IMG/VR virus record: IMGVR_UViG_3300025759_000249
Coordinates: 1-37,953 of that record
DNA length: 37,953 nucleotides
Source of the DNA: a virus
Direction: 5' to 3' (one strand)
In this document: in pieces, positions 17,201 to 25,202 of the stretch
Layout: each line of letters opens with the position of its first letter
Numbering within the stretch: position 1 is the first letter of the stretch
Program-made: the position numbers and the translations under genes
The notes under the pieces: generated by a model
What the model saw: only the letters and a program-made list of their open reading frames with translations
Database searches by the model: none
Told to the model about the DNA's origin: nothing

Positions 17201-20200
17201 AAACACTCGCTGCTAACAATATGCAAGCTGCCATAGACGGGGTCGCAGCCACAGAACCAGAGGCTAAAAAAGCAATATTTAAAATTGCAGACAGTCCGAT
17301 GTTGAGAGCAGCAAAATTATCTGCTGCTTTATCAAAATTAGTTGGTAGTACAAAAGTAGAGATTGTAGACAGACTACCTGATCCTGACGCAGTTGGTATG
17401 TTTACGCCTGAAACCAATACAATTAGTCTTGTTCGTGACGGTGGTTTGCATCAACATGTTGTTTTGCATGAAATGATGCATGCGGTTGTATCTCATATGT
17501 TAGATGCTAAAACACCAGTCCCAGAAGTAGCGCAATTAAACAGCTTATTTTTACAGATTAAAGATGATATTGGCGAGTTTTACGGATCTAAAGATTTACA
17601 AGAATTTGTAGCAGAGGCACTGTCTAACCCTCAGTTTCAAACGCATTTAGCATTAACAAAAGTAGATAATGGCACTGTTCCTGCTTATAAAAAGTTTCTT
17701 CGCTCTATTATAAACATGGTAAGAAAAGCCATGGGGCTTCAGCCTAGACCAGTAAACTCTGTGCTAGATGAAGTAGATAATCTTGTACGAGCCATTATGT
17801 CCCCTGCACCTTCTACTAGAGCCGCTCCTGCAATGATGATGCAGATGACCGATCCAAACGAACTAGCAGGCACGGTAAAAGGTTCTTTAGATATGATCCC
17901 AGAAGGAGATCAGAAAAGACTTAAAACATTTATGCGTCAATCTGCAAGCAGATCTGTACCTGAAGCAGCTCGTCGTTTTATACTCAACAGCATTCCTTCT
18001 AACATAATGGCTAAAGAAGCTGCACCGTACATACCATTTGCACCTGAGTTAAACGCAATTATAGAGCGTCAAAGCGGAGAAATGCGTATTGGAAACATGG
18101 TTGTAAACAACCTAGACAAAAGATTAGGTGCGTATAATAGAGGGAACAAAGCAAGGTACAAGATTTTAGAGGGACTTATTCCTCTATCTACCTTTAATCG
18201 TGTAGATATGTCCTTGCCTAGAAAGGTATACTCACAGTTTGGTGTTTCTTTTAGAAACCTAAAGACTGGTAAATCTACTGTAAAATATTTTCCAACAGAG
18301 ATAGCAAGATTAAATTTTGCAAAACAACACAACAAAAATATCGACCCTGCTAAAACTTCAAAAGCTGCTTTGTTGCCTGAACCTAATCCAGATACATTAC
18401 TTATGTATGATACGCTGCAAGCAGAGTATAAAAAATTAGATAACCAAGGTAAGAAGTTATATCGTGAAGTGTTTGATTTGTTTGAAGAAACATACGACAA
18501 AATTATACCTGCTCTAGAATCGCGTATAGCTGCTTCAATAGGTGATCCAAATGGTAGAGCTAAAGCGATGGACAAACTTCGTAAGATGCTTACCGAACAA
18601 GCAGGTGTTATTCGCCCATATGCCCCACTAATGCGTAAAGGTGATTGGCGATTACAGTATACAACTATTGATCCAGACACGGGTGGAGTAGAAGTTTTTG
18701 TAGAGTACTTTCAACATCAGGGCATGCTTGAAAAAGCAGCCGATGCCATACGTACTCGCAATATAGGTCTGATAGGACAGAACCCTAACTTAGCACAGAC
18801 TTTAAACCCTGACACAGCCATAGAGTTCGGTAAAGCTACAGCACGTAGGAACTATGACAACGTGCCACCAAGCTCGTTTATATTTGATTTGTTACAAGAA
18901 CTGAAAGTTCAAGGTGTAGAAGGCGCAGCGTTAGATGGTGTGATCGATCTTGTGTTTGACGCACTACCTGAGAAGTCGTTTATGCAAGGCTTTAGAAGCC
19001 GTAAAGATGTACGTGGCTACCTTGGCGATAAGACACCCACAGGTGCATTAGGTCAACAATTTGATCTACGTGAGTTAGTCAATGTCAAAGGTCGTGACAT
19101 GAACAAGCAGGTCACACAGCTAAAATACGCAGCCGAAACAGAAGCATTTCGTAGAAAATTAGAAGTATCAGGTGCAAAAGAGAACCCTGACACATACCTA
19201 ATGGCAGAAAAACTAGATCAAATGGCTAGGTTTGCACAGTCACCGAACTTGCCTCGTTGGTCACAGCAAGCCAATACATTAGGGTTTGCGACCACCATGG
19301 GTCTTAACTTCTCATCTGCTGCTATAACTTTCTTTGATGTGTTAATGAGTGCGATGCCTTTGATGTCCGCAGAGTATGGGCTAGGCAATACAGCCAAGGC
19401 GTATGGAGTTGCACGCAATTTGTTTGGGCAAGCTTCTTCTGTCTATACTGTTAGAGACATTGGTCCAGACGGTCAGCCACGTGTAAGAGAAATACAATTA
19501 GGTGGTATAAACAAGTCTATAGGTAATCTGGACGTTAACGCACCAGAGGTAGATGCTAACAATCCGCTGTATAGATATAAAACCGCAGTCAATATGGGTA
19601 TGGAACGCGGTATATTCAACCAGTCGCTGACAGGTGAGATGCTAGAGGCAGGTTCGTCTCCAGGAAAAGCTGTAGAAGCGATCAACTCTATCTCTGGTGG
19701 GTTGTTTCACCACTCTGAACGGCTAAACAGAGAGACAACATACATAGCTAAGTATGAGCTTGAGCTACAAAAGAGAGAAAAGAGTGGTCCTCTAACTGAT
19801 CAAGATTATATTGATGCGGCTGAAGCTGCTATAGACTTTACAAATTTCTCTCTAGGTTCGACGGCTGCGGCAGGGCGTCCGATATGGGCACAAAGCGGTG
19901 TAGGTAACATATTATTCCTCTTCAAACGTTTTGCTGTTGGTAAGTACTACCTCATGTATAGACTAGCCAAAGATTCAATCGGCGCACAGATAGACGCTGA
20001 TCCTAACCTGACCCCAGAACAAAAAGCGGAGATGAAACGTATTGCTAGAAAAGCATTGTTCAACTTCCTATTTACCACAGGCGTGGTAACTGGTGTAGGC
20101 GGTATGCCACTGATGGGCTTCTTTGGAATGCTGTATGACATGTTCCGTGAAGAAGAAGATGAGCAGTTTGAAGAAATGATGCGTAACAACTTAGGTGAAT

Positions 20201-20880
20201 TTTATTACGGTGGCCTAGCTAACGAGCTTCTCGGTGTAGACATAGCAGATCGTATCTCTATGAACAGCTTGCTATACAGAGAACCAATCGTAGGTAAAGA
20301 TCAGCCGATGCTATACACAATGTTTGAGCAGCTAGGTGGACCAGTTGTAGGATACTATTTAGGCACTGAGAGAGCTATAACTGACTTTAGTCGGGGAGAG
20401 TATCGCAGAGGTGTAGAAGGTGTAGCACCTGTGGCAATCCGAAATTTCATGAAAGCACAGCGTTACGCCACTGAGGGTGCGTTGACTCGTAGAGGCGATC
20501 CAATCGTAGAAGATTTAAGCCCCTACAATCTAACTACTCAAGCTTTTGGCTTTGCACCGCAACACTTGGGATTGGCGATGGACATAAATCGTTTGTCTCG
20601 CAGACGAGATCAAGCATTAAAAGATAAGAAAACAAATCTACTACGTAGACTAAACATGGCACGTAGAGAAAGAGATACAGCAGAGTATCAACAAGTATTA
20701 AAAGAGATACGTGAGTACAATGCTGGATTACCTGAAGAATCACGGAGAGATACGTCTAAGGTTATTAGTCCTGATTCTATAAAAGCTTCGGCAAGATCTT
20801 TCGAGACAACAACAGCAAACATGCGTAGGGGTATAACATACACCCCAACCATGAGAGAGATAGCCGAACAGTTTGATTAA
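14269..20880 (+). CDS. Giant polyvalent/ejection protein with zincin metallopeptidase motif
   Basis: This 2203-residue protein is the largest here and lies where T7-like phages encode the gp16 ejection protein. Residues about 145-186 and 230-310 are Gly/Ala-rich hydrophobic segments. Residues about 325-600 are low complexity, with (DK)6 and four EVEENV repeats. A metallopeptidase motif HEMMH lies at 1067-1071, preceded by QHVVL and followed by EFVAEALSNP with Glu1116, a plausible third Zn ligand. The last ~500 residues, with a GVGNILFLFKRFAVGKYYLM segment and a hydrophobic stretch near 1930-1960, resemble the large polyvalent-protein domain group (LPD38-like, from memory). An entry role with DNA ejection is inferred. 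ATG at 14269 follows AAAGGGG with 6-7 nt spacing. Confidence 0.65.
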   Translation: MGTFDTTGPRSGRPYGFNIQGDAPTDYEYAWISNYIQEQEEEYSKFYEQQLGKPLPEIDDGTAIGRGFRRGFQTAKGEVGELLESAGQLSGLEYLERIGSDIEESARQRAGELSISEPSANYSYKDVVADPSLDKGLTYAGELLGGSLPYMGAGVAGAAAGAVLPFTTAGVGMTAGLGTLFAGQNLQRREEIVGEDNITGKDFAKAAGTALFQAKLDALGLKVLGKLLGGGQIARAVANEQGQGFAARLITGAGTGLAVEGSTEVLQELAGLWQAGYNLDTPEVEEILTEAFIAGGLLGTGIGGAGRAAFGKRKEPEVTEDTRTTDATEIEVKEDPAATIAGNLDTDEKIENRAEEIKAEEDAAQPEADAETDEEIKTRTEVEDNVRSEPKRTRTSDADRRSSVAGAEGTRSRDTDTEGFVPPDTRRVGTDLSTVESPNVAERKQSTTVKDKDKDKDKDKDKKEVPTFTSTRKQTIEENSTGELEIETDEVPTEVTNELLDNLGVTKNAAIRRRITGKPITDKDVQRQLLSYGNNAIIRRQVPDYQTKLNELLTSLPEVKPEVEENVEVEENVEVEENVEVEENVEEDTNKLTGRALAEDIAAKARDPERQKAKEKEALEFDRQVAEAEAKRKEQELEDKAYEEAGEPIGAEYDAWKANYDAQKVAKKDSRRSGIGVGKEIGAPAGPNQFIPEGIRPVGKEPTLEELNIDASEEAQNQRLRDIEERVKQRNLKEDAPIIAPLKETYAAWWQQNNDKVFRDFVYERYDAPASDPALKLPVVFSEDVTKTLTLLETTRFTRGTGALGKPAKLYFSKIPSVIEVLDLIAYDAAGVIIHQSGKSKGQPVATYRKNKQVGDGENAFFEGTGNKNGLLAYEWVQNNLSDTARQWLEARAGMYIRFSNFIKVRQAAQTRKDERLEFDKDGTEATDLGTDIDSKASLQKHFRAFFLGRDAVVPFDVPMHPSVTRALDSGRLDLALQTLAANNMQAAIDGVAATEPEAKKAIFKIADSPMLRAAKLSAALSKLVGSTKVEIVDRLPDPDAVGMFTPETNTISLVRDGGLHQHVVLHEMMHAVVSHMLDAKTPVPEVAQLNSLFLQIKDDIGEFYGSKDLQEFVAEALSNPQFQTHLALTKVDNGTVPAYKKFLRSIINMVRKAMGLQPRPVNSVLDEVDNLVRAIMSPAPSTRAAPAMMMQMTDPNELAGTVKGSLDMIPEGDQKRLKTFMRQSASRSVPEAARRFILNSIPSNIMAKEAAPYIPFAPELNAIIERQSGEMRIGNMVVNNLDKRLGAYNRGNKARYKILEGLIPLSTFNRVDMSLPRKVYSQFGVSFRNLKTGKSTVKYFPTEIARLNFAKQHNKNIDPAKTSKAALLPEPNPDTLLMYDTLQAEYKKLDNQGKKLYREVFDLFEETYDKIIPALESRIAASIGDPNGRAKAMDKLRKMLTEQAGVIRPYAPLMRKGDWRLQYTTIDPDTGGVEVFVEYFQHQGMLEKAADAIRTRNIGLIGQNPNLAQTLNPDTAIEFGKATARRNYDNVPPSSFIFDLLQELKVQGVEGAALDGVIDLVFDALPEKSFMQGFRSRKDVRGYLGDKTPTGALGQQFDLRELVNVKGRDMNKQVTQLKYAAETEAFRRKLEVSGAKENPDTYLMAEKLDQMARFAQSPNLPRWSQQANTLGFATTMGLNFSSAAITFFDVLMSAMPLMSAEYGLGNTAKAYGVARNLFGQASSVYTVRDIGPDGQPRVREIQLGGINKSIGNLDVNAPEVDANNPLYRYKTAVNMGMERGIFNQSLTGEMLEAGSSPGKAVEAINSISGGLFHHSERLNRETTYIAKYELELQKREKSGPLTDQDYIDAAEAAIDFTNFSLGSTAAAGRPIWAQSGVGNILFLFKRFAVGKYYLMYRLAKDSIGAQIDADPNLTPEQKAEMKRIARKALFNFLFTTGVVTGVGGMPLMGFFGMLYDMFREEEDEQFEEMMRNNLGEFYYGGLANELLGVDIADRISMNSLLYREPIVGKDQPMLYTMFEQLGGPVVGYYLGTERAITDFSRGEYRRGVEGVAPVAIRNFMKAQRYATEGALTRRGDPIVEDLSPYNLTTQAFGFAPQHLGLAMDINRLSRRRDQALKDKKTNLLRRLNMARRERDTAEYQQVLKEIREYNAGLPEESRRDTSKVISPDSIKASARSFETTTANMRRGITYTPTMREIAEQFD
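15619..15654 (+). repeat. Hexanucleotide microsatellite (GATAAA)6
   Basis: Six perfect GATAAA units encode alternating Asp-Lys in the low-complexity linker of the giant protein. Such a tract may change length by slippage in 6-bp steps without breaking the frame. Confidence 0.9.
15952..16023 (+). repeat. Four perfect 18-bp tandem repeats
   Basis: The unit GAAGTAGAAGAAAACGTA occurs four times without mismatch and encodes EVEENV four times, within the acidic linker of the giant protein. Exact identity suggests recent expansion. Confidence 0.92.
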
Positions 20881-20908
20881 AAAAAGACCCCCACAAGATG
20901 TAGGGGCC
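20879..20908 (-). terminator. Leftward intrinsic terminator at the convergence point
   Basis: On the - strand an 8-bp stem with one mismatch (20906-20899 with 20895-20888, three-base loop) is followed by TC and seven T residues, the form of a Rho-independent terminator. It ends the leftward replication operon just past its last gene. The T tract overlaps the stop codon of the + strand giant gene. No T tract follows the hairpin on the + strand, so it should act mainly in one direction. Confidence 0.8.
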
Positions 20909-20957
20909 AGATAACAATGGAGAACAACATCGGGAGGACGTTGTCAGATATAGTATA

Positions 20958-21182
20958 TCACATAGTTCTCCATACTCGTAAACCCAATTTTTTATTTTCG
21001 ACGCAAGTTTGCGTTTTAAACTTCCAATTTTTAAGTTTTTCTACTTCTTTTAGCTGCAACTGTGCTTTTTCTACATCAAGGCAAGGTATAAAAAACGACC
21101 ACCCAACATCCATAGTTTCCCAGTTTATAGTTATCAGCACCCCATCTGGGTCTAAATCATCAATCTTCAACGCCATCTTCAT
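20958..21182 (-). CDS. Small conserved phage protein (VGWSFF/RVWRT type)
   Basis: This 74-residue protein is the last gene of the leftward operon. It has a central VGWSFFIPCLD, a helical segment (KAQLQLKEVEKLKNW) and a terminal VENKKLGLRVWRTM. Small phage proteins with this shape are common, and their function is unknown to me. The start (ATG 21182, or ATG 21176 two codons later) overlaps the 3' end of the primase-helicase gene by 23 nt, which suggests coupled translation. The terminator lies about 50 bp downstream. Confidence 0.6.
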   Translation of the reverse strand: MKMALKIDDLDPDGVLITINWETMDVGWSFFIPCLDVEKAQLQLKEVEKLKNWKFKTQTCVENKKLGLRVWRTM

Positions 21183-24006
21183 TATCCAGTGTATACTTTA
21201 TAGACCATGTTTTTACAGAGGGTGTCTTACCCATGTACGTGTCTGCGAATATGCGCTTTTGTTCACTCTTTGCCTGGAACTTGTTCTTTAGCTTAGTCAA
21301 CAATTCACTATAGTTTATCTGGTTCTTTACACACCAGTCTTTCAACGGTGTGGGTAACAAGTATAGTTTCTCGCTAGTTGTTTCATATCGTGCAACAATA
21401 AAACTTCTTGGGTCTTTCTCCGCAGGTGGCACTAGACTGCTGATATTTGACAACTCCCCATCGCTATCCTCGGTGTCATTTATCCAAAGTATATTGTTCC
21501 ACTTCTCAGCTATGTATCTACCTAGCAACTCATTTGTATTAGACTTCGCATCGCCCATCCGTGCTTTTGCTAAAATAAGCTGTTTTACTGACCACTCAAA
21601 AATATTGCTTGTGTTGTATTTAGTGATGCCTAGTTTCTTCTTGAGTATTATCGCTGCTGTTATCACAGCCGCTACTCCTGCTGACCAGAAACGGTGCTTA
21701 GATGTAAGCCCTGCTGCTTGATCTAGCCGAACACGAACCGCATCTAACATGGTACGTGTTTCTTCTTTGTTATTCATAACCCACTGCACAAACTCAATAC
21801 CTAGCCAACCGTAATTTACTTTAACTTCTTCAAACAACTTGTCTGTTATCTTTTTATCGTCTGTTGAAAGCTCCATGTCTGACACGCTTATTTCAAGAAG
21901 ACGTAATAATTCTGCTTCGGCATCGGCTTTGTAGCCAGTGACAGCATCCCACATGCTTGAGTTAGCCGAACTCAAAGACAGAAGTTCCCACGGTTTACCA
22001 CGCACCCTTTCTATATTGCCCGACTGTGCAAGACGGTTCTTTTGCCTACCGCCAGTCATTTGATATAGATACCCAGACGCGAACTCACCTGATATGCTTG
22101 TAAGCTCGTCCACCACGGGCGGTATATTCTTTAGTACCTCGCACCTATTCATAAAAGAATTTAAGGTATCTTCTGACCCAATAGCGCGGTTCATTATCGC
22201 CCAAGGATCTCCCCATGCAGCTAGTCCCATTGCTTGCGCTGTTGTTTTACCGATGCCAGACCCACCTGTTAGATGGATTGCTAAACTGTTCATACCTGTG
22301 AACGGCATAAGAACAGAGCCGAAACCTGCGCAGACATTAAATTGGTGTAGAAGCCATCCCTCGTCAGGTTTATTGTAAAAATCTATCATCTCTAAATGCC
22401 GTTCTCTAGTGCCCTTCTCTCCAAAAGCATGGAACAAGCTAGATGTAGATGGCGATGCAGGGTTGTATTGCACCTTGTCAGGTCTAATTAATTTATCTCC
22501 AAGGACAAAGCCTGTCATCTCGTCATCAACCCAACCAAACTGCCTGTGTGCTTCGTCTGCTTTAACTGTTTGTTGTAACTCACTTATCCATTTATTTGTG
22601 TACGACATGAGTACGTTTGTCTCCTGTGATGATATTGCTGTAACGCCTTCTTTTGACATTGCTTTACGAAACTCATTCGGCGCTGTCACTATAGTTAGCG
22701 GAACTGTAAACTCACGCACACCGTCTTGCGGCAGGTGCAATCTAAATACTACTAATTCGCCTTGTTCTTGATCATACAAACGGCGAGATACATAGAACGT
22801 ATGCCTATAAATGGCTTTATCGACTAACTCATCATCTTCTTTTACACGCACATAGATACCACCATGCTCTCCACCAAAATACGGTTTCGGCATTTCGGGT
22901 ATAATGTATTCGCGTTTTACACTACTTGGACTGTTAGCGGCTTTTTCAGAAACGGTCTGTGGGCCAGACGCTGCTTTGATACGTTGCCCTAACACCAGAG
23001 GTGTTTTTATCTGTTCCCAATGTGGGCATCCCTCACACACATCTGGGTTTAACTCATTAAACTTGGCGCAAAGGTACGGCCCTTTTATTTCATTAAACTT
23101 CTTGAGCATAAACTCTTTGTCATACTCATCGTGCCGACTTGATATTGTGACTGCGGCTTCTTCACCTTCTTTACAAAACTTTGTAATAGATAACCCTGCT
23201 CTCCATAGTGGTTCGTCCACTGCATTTTGGTTTATAGCTATGTTTCGTAACTGCTCACATCCGTTACCTTTAATTGTTTTCTTCATGATTCGCCCAAAAG
23301 AAAACTCTTTGTTTTCATTTAAAGCTTCTTGTAATGCGTCTGGGCCAAGATCTAGCGCAGGGAGTTTAGGCGCTAATCCACCTAATTTATCAATAAACAC
23401 AGACAACTCTGTGGGCGACACTAGATCTTTACCAAGAAGATCCACAGGTAGTGGTGGGTCTTTTTTATAGTTGTGTGTACTAGGCAATCTTAAAATACTG
23501 GCTGCATCTGTGGTGCGAGATGCGTCCGCAGGAAAGCCATGTTCCCTACAAAGCTGCCCTAGTTTAGAAGCAGCAGGTTCCCACTCTTCTCGCGTCACAG
23601 CCTCTGTCAGAGGCCAATACACATGGATACCATTACCACTGTTAACGGTTATCGGTGCAGGTAAACCAACCTTCTTTTTAAATGTCTGTAACTCTCTAAT
23701 CGCATCGGCTTGCGTAGGGAAGTCTTTACCTTCTCCACAATCTAGGTCTAACCAGAATGCTTTTATATTCTTTACGTTTGCTTTAGATCTACCACCCCAC
23801 TGAGAGCCTTCTTCGTTGTAAGTGCTCGTGGCGAAGTAAACATTATGTGGAAACGTGTCTACCTCTGTGGCTTTACCTACGAGTTCCTGGACTGTCTTGA
23901 ACCAATAGTGTTTCGGTATGGGTTTCTGCTGTTTTAAATCTATCGTGATTAAGCATGAGTATCCCTCATCGCCCAATACACTCTTTAAAAAGTCTACTGT
24001 ATTCAC
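21160..24006 (-). CDS. Fused AEP primase / DUF927-type helicase
   Basis: A 948-residue replication protein combining primer synthesis and DNA unwinding. The N-terminal part has archaeo-eukaryotic primase motifs: FWLDLDCG with Asp87/Asp89, NSGNGIHVYWPL with His128, and RLPSTHNYK at about 173-181. A linker has Cys250, Cys313 and CEGCPHW (Cys324/Cys327), a likely metal site. The C-terminal ATPase has Walker A GGSGIGKT (581-588), a Walker B-like PPVVDE (629-634) and SLSSANSSMWD, as in DUF927 helicases. GTG at 24006 has GGAG seven nt upstream. It follows the ssDNA-binding-like gene and precedes the final small gene. No separate primase or DnaB-type helicase is visible, so it probably serves both roles for the phage. 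Confidence 0.85.
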   Translation of the reverse strand: MNTVDFLKSVLGDEGYSCLITIDLKQQKPIPKHYWFKTVQELVGKATEVDTFPHNVYFATSTYNEEGSQWGGRSKANVKNIKAFWLDLDCGEGKDFPTQADAIRELQTFKKKVGLPAPITVNSGNGIHVYWPLTEAVTREEWEPAASKLGQLCREHGFPADASRTTDAASILRLPSTHNYKKDPPLPVDLLGKDLVSPTELSVFIDKLGGLAPKLPALDLGPDALQEALNENKEFSFGRIMKKTIKGNGCEQLRNIAINQNAVDEPLWRAGLSITKFCKEGEEAAVTISSRHDEYDKEFMLKKFNEIKGPYLCAKFNELNPDVCEGCPHWEQIKTPLVLGQRIKAASGPQTVSEKAANSPSSVKREYIIPEMPKPYFGGEHGGIYVRVKEDDELVDKAIYRHTFYVSRRLYDQEQGELVVFRLHLPQDGVREFTVPLTIVTAPNEFRKAMSKEGVTAISSQETNVLMSYTNKWISELQQTVKADEAHRQFGWVDDEMTGFVLGDKLIRPDKVQYNPASPSTSSLFHAFGEKGTRERHLEMIDFYNKPDEGWLLHQFNVCAGFGSVLMPFTGMNSLAIHLTGGSGIGKTTAQAMGLAAWGDPWAIMNRAIGSEDTLNSFMNRCEVLKNIPPVVDELTSISGEFASGYLYQMTGGRQKNRLAQSGNIERVRGKPWELLSLSSANSSMWDAVTGYKADAEAELLRLLEISVSDMELSTDDKKITDKLFEEVKVNYGWLGIEFVQWVMNNKEETRTMLDAVRVRLDQAAGLTSKHRFWSAGVAAVITAAIILKKKLGITKYNTSNIFEWSVKQLILAKARMGDAKSNTNELLGRYIAEKWNNILWINDTEDSDGELSNISSLVPPAEKDPRSFIVARYETTSEKLYLLPTPLKDWCVKNQINYSELLTKLKNKFQAKSEQKRIFADTYMGKTPSVKTWSIKYTLDNEDGVED

Positions 24007-24027
24007 TGCTCTGCTCCAAAGTTAAAT

Positions 24028-24075
24028 GTCGTGGTGAGCAACGGAGGAGTATACCCACCACGACGGTACTACCGT
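24028..24075 (-). promoter_or_regulatory. Paired hairpins in the leader of the primase-helicase gene
   Basis: The 75-bp spacer ahead of the primase-helicase gene holds two inverted repeats. One is GTCGTGGTG/CACCACGAC (24028-24036 with 24056-24064, 19-nt loop). The other is ACGGT/ACCGT (24063-24067 with 24071-24075, 3-nt loop). On the transcript, the larger loop contains CTCCTCC, which could pair with the GGAG ribosome site at 24014-24017. There is no T tract, so it is not a standard terminator. A translational control or RNA-processing role is inferred. Confidence 0.5.
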
Positions 24076-24081
24076 TAGGTA

Positions 24082-24975
24082 TTATTCGTCCTCGTCGTCA
24101 AACAAATCACCTACGATAGATTCAAGGTCATCATCAGAAGAGGGAGCAGTAACCTCTTTCTTTTTAGCGACCTTTTTTGGTTTCGGCACAGTCTCCCTGA
24201 TGTCCACCTCATCTTCCTGCACCTCACCATCACGTTTAGCTTGCACCCCATCCGTTTGTGCCACAGTCAACGTGATTGCTCGGACAGCGTCTTCACTGTC
24301 TCTAGCCGTTATAGCCTGTTGTAATTCAGCTTCCTCAAGAGGACGCACAGGCTTGAAGAACAACTTCGGTGTATCGCTGTTCTCGTCAAAATACATCTGT
24401 GTAACCACAGCAATAGATGGAGTCTTGTGAGCACGTAAGTGTTTAGCGTATGCTTGCATACCCATTTTACCATCTTTAGCTTCCCCAAATACAGATGTAG
24501 CAGGTAATTGGAGTTGATACACAGTCTCCAAATCACCCTCTAATAACACTGCAATGCGTTGTTGAAACCTACAAGCACGGCTCTCACCTTGCCCAGATCC
24601 CTTAACGTTTTGTTTGCAGTCCATACAACGTTTTGCTTGACGTTGATCCGCAGGTACAGCCGCATCGGGTGCATCCGTATCAGGCGACCAACAAGTGGGC
24701 GCAGATGGATTCTCTGCATCATACTGACCTGCGTAGTAAGTACGAGAAATCTTGGCGGCATTAACGACTATGACGTTTAAAAAACCATCGTTCTTTACGT
24801 TCACTTGTTCGCCGTTTACTAACTCTCTAAACCTACCACCACGCAAACTAATTCGATGTGTCTTTAGACCACTCGAACCACCTGCTAGATTATCGTCTAC
24901 TTCTTGCAACTGTTTAAATAAGTCACTGCTTACTAGGGAGTTGCCCCCTTCAAATAATGACAATTGTTCTGCCAT
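24082..24975 (-). CDS. Putative ssDNA-binding protein with acidic C-terminal tail
   Basis: A 297-residue protein. The core has beta-rich segments (RISLRGGRFRELVNGEQV, LNVIVVNAAKISRTYY) and four Cys residues (TCW, RCMDCKQ and ACRF), a possible zinc site. The C-terminal quarter is Lys- then Asp/Glu-rich and ends DLFDDEDE. An acidic tail behind a DNA-binding core is typical of phage and bacterial single-stranded DNA-binding proteins, such as T7 gp2.5 and SSB, where it recruits partners. The assignment rests on this layout and the location just upstream of the primase-helicase. ATG at 24975 is preferred because GGAGAG lies 4 nt upstream; an in-frame ATG at 24987 overlaps the previous stop but has no SD site. 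Confidence 0.55.
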   Translation of the reverse strand: MAEQLSLFEGGNSLVSSDLFKQLQEVDDNLAGGSSGLKTHRISLRGGRFRELVNGEQVNVKNDGFLNVIVVNAAKISRTYYAGQYDAENPSAPTCWSPDTDAPDAAVPADQRQAKRCMDCKQNVKGSGQGESRACRFQQRIAVLLEGDLETVYQLQLPATSVFGEAKDGKMGMQAYAKHLRAHKTPSIAVVTQMYFDENSDTPKLFFKPVRPLEEAELQQAITARDSEDAVRAITLTVAQTDGVQAKRDGEVQEDEVDIRETVPKPKKVAKKKEVTAPSSDDDLESIVGDLFDDEDE

Positions 24976-24986
24976 GTTACTCTCCA

Positions 24987-25202
24987 TTAATGTTGTTTTA
25001 TAGGAAGTACATCTTCCCCTTCATTGTCACGTTTTGTCAACGCTTTTTCTATCGCTTCTACATTAAAACGATACGTATCCCCTGCCTTAATATAAGTCTC
25101 TCTGGGAATATGCCCTTCACGTAGCCACTTTCTAGTTGTCGATACAGATATACCAAAATAATCGGCAACCCTATTTATGTCTACATACTGTTTCTCTGTC
25201 AT
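24987..25202 (-). CDS. Excisionase-like helix-turn-helix DNA-binding protein
   Basis: A 71-residue protein with the winged-helix pattern of the excisionase/MerR-like HTH_17 group: YVDINRVADYFGISVSTTRKW as helix-turn-helix (about residues 6-26), then LREGHIPRETYIKAGDTYRF as the wing. It should bind DNA, either as a transcription regulator or as a recombination directionality factor. No integrase is visible in the window, so a regulatory role is at least as likely. ATG at 25202 overlaps the previous stop by four bases with GAGGA upstream. It is the most obvious DNA-binding candidate in the window for the 18-bp dyads, but nothing links them directly. Confidence 0.75.
   Translation of the reverse strand: MTEKQYVDINRVADYFGISVSTTRKWLREGHIPRETYIKAGDTYRFNVEAIEKALTKRDNEGEDVLPIKQH

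Noticed and set aside
18069-18680. 203-codon - strand frame
   Set aside because: It lies wholly antisense inside the giant + strand gene, and the composition looks like a reverse-complement shadow.
20917-21291. 124-codon + strand frame beyond the giant gene
   Set aside because: It runs antisense to the 74-residue gene and the end of the primase-helicase gene, and is Ser/Phe/Cys-rich like a shadow frame.
22904-23803. Two adjacent + strand frames of 188 and 110 codons
   Set aside because: Both are antisense to the well-supported primase-helicase gene and show no recognisable motif.
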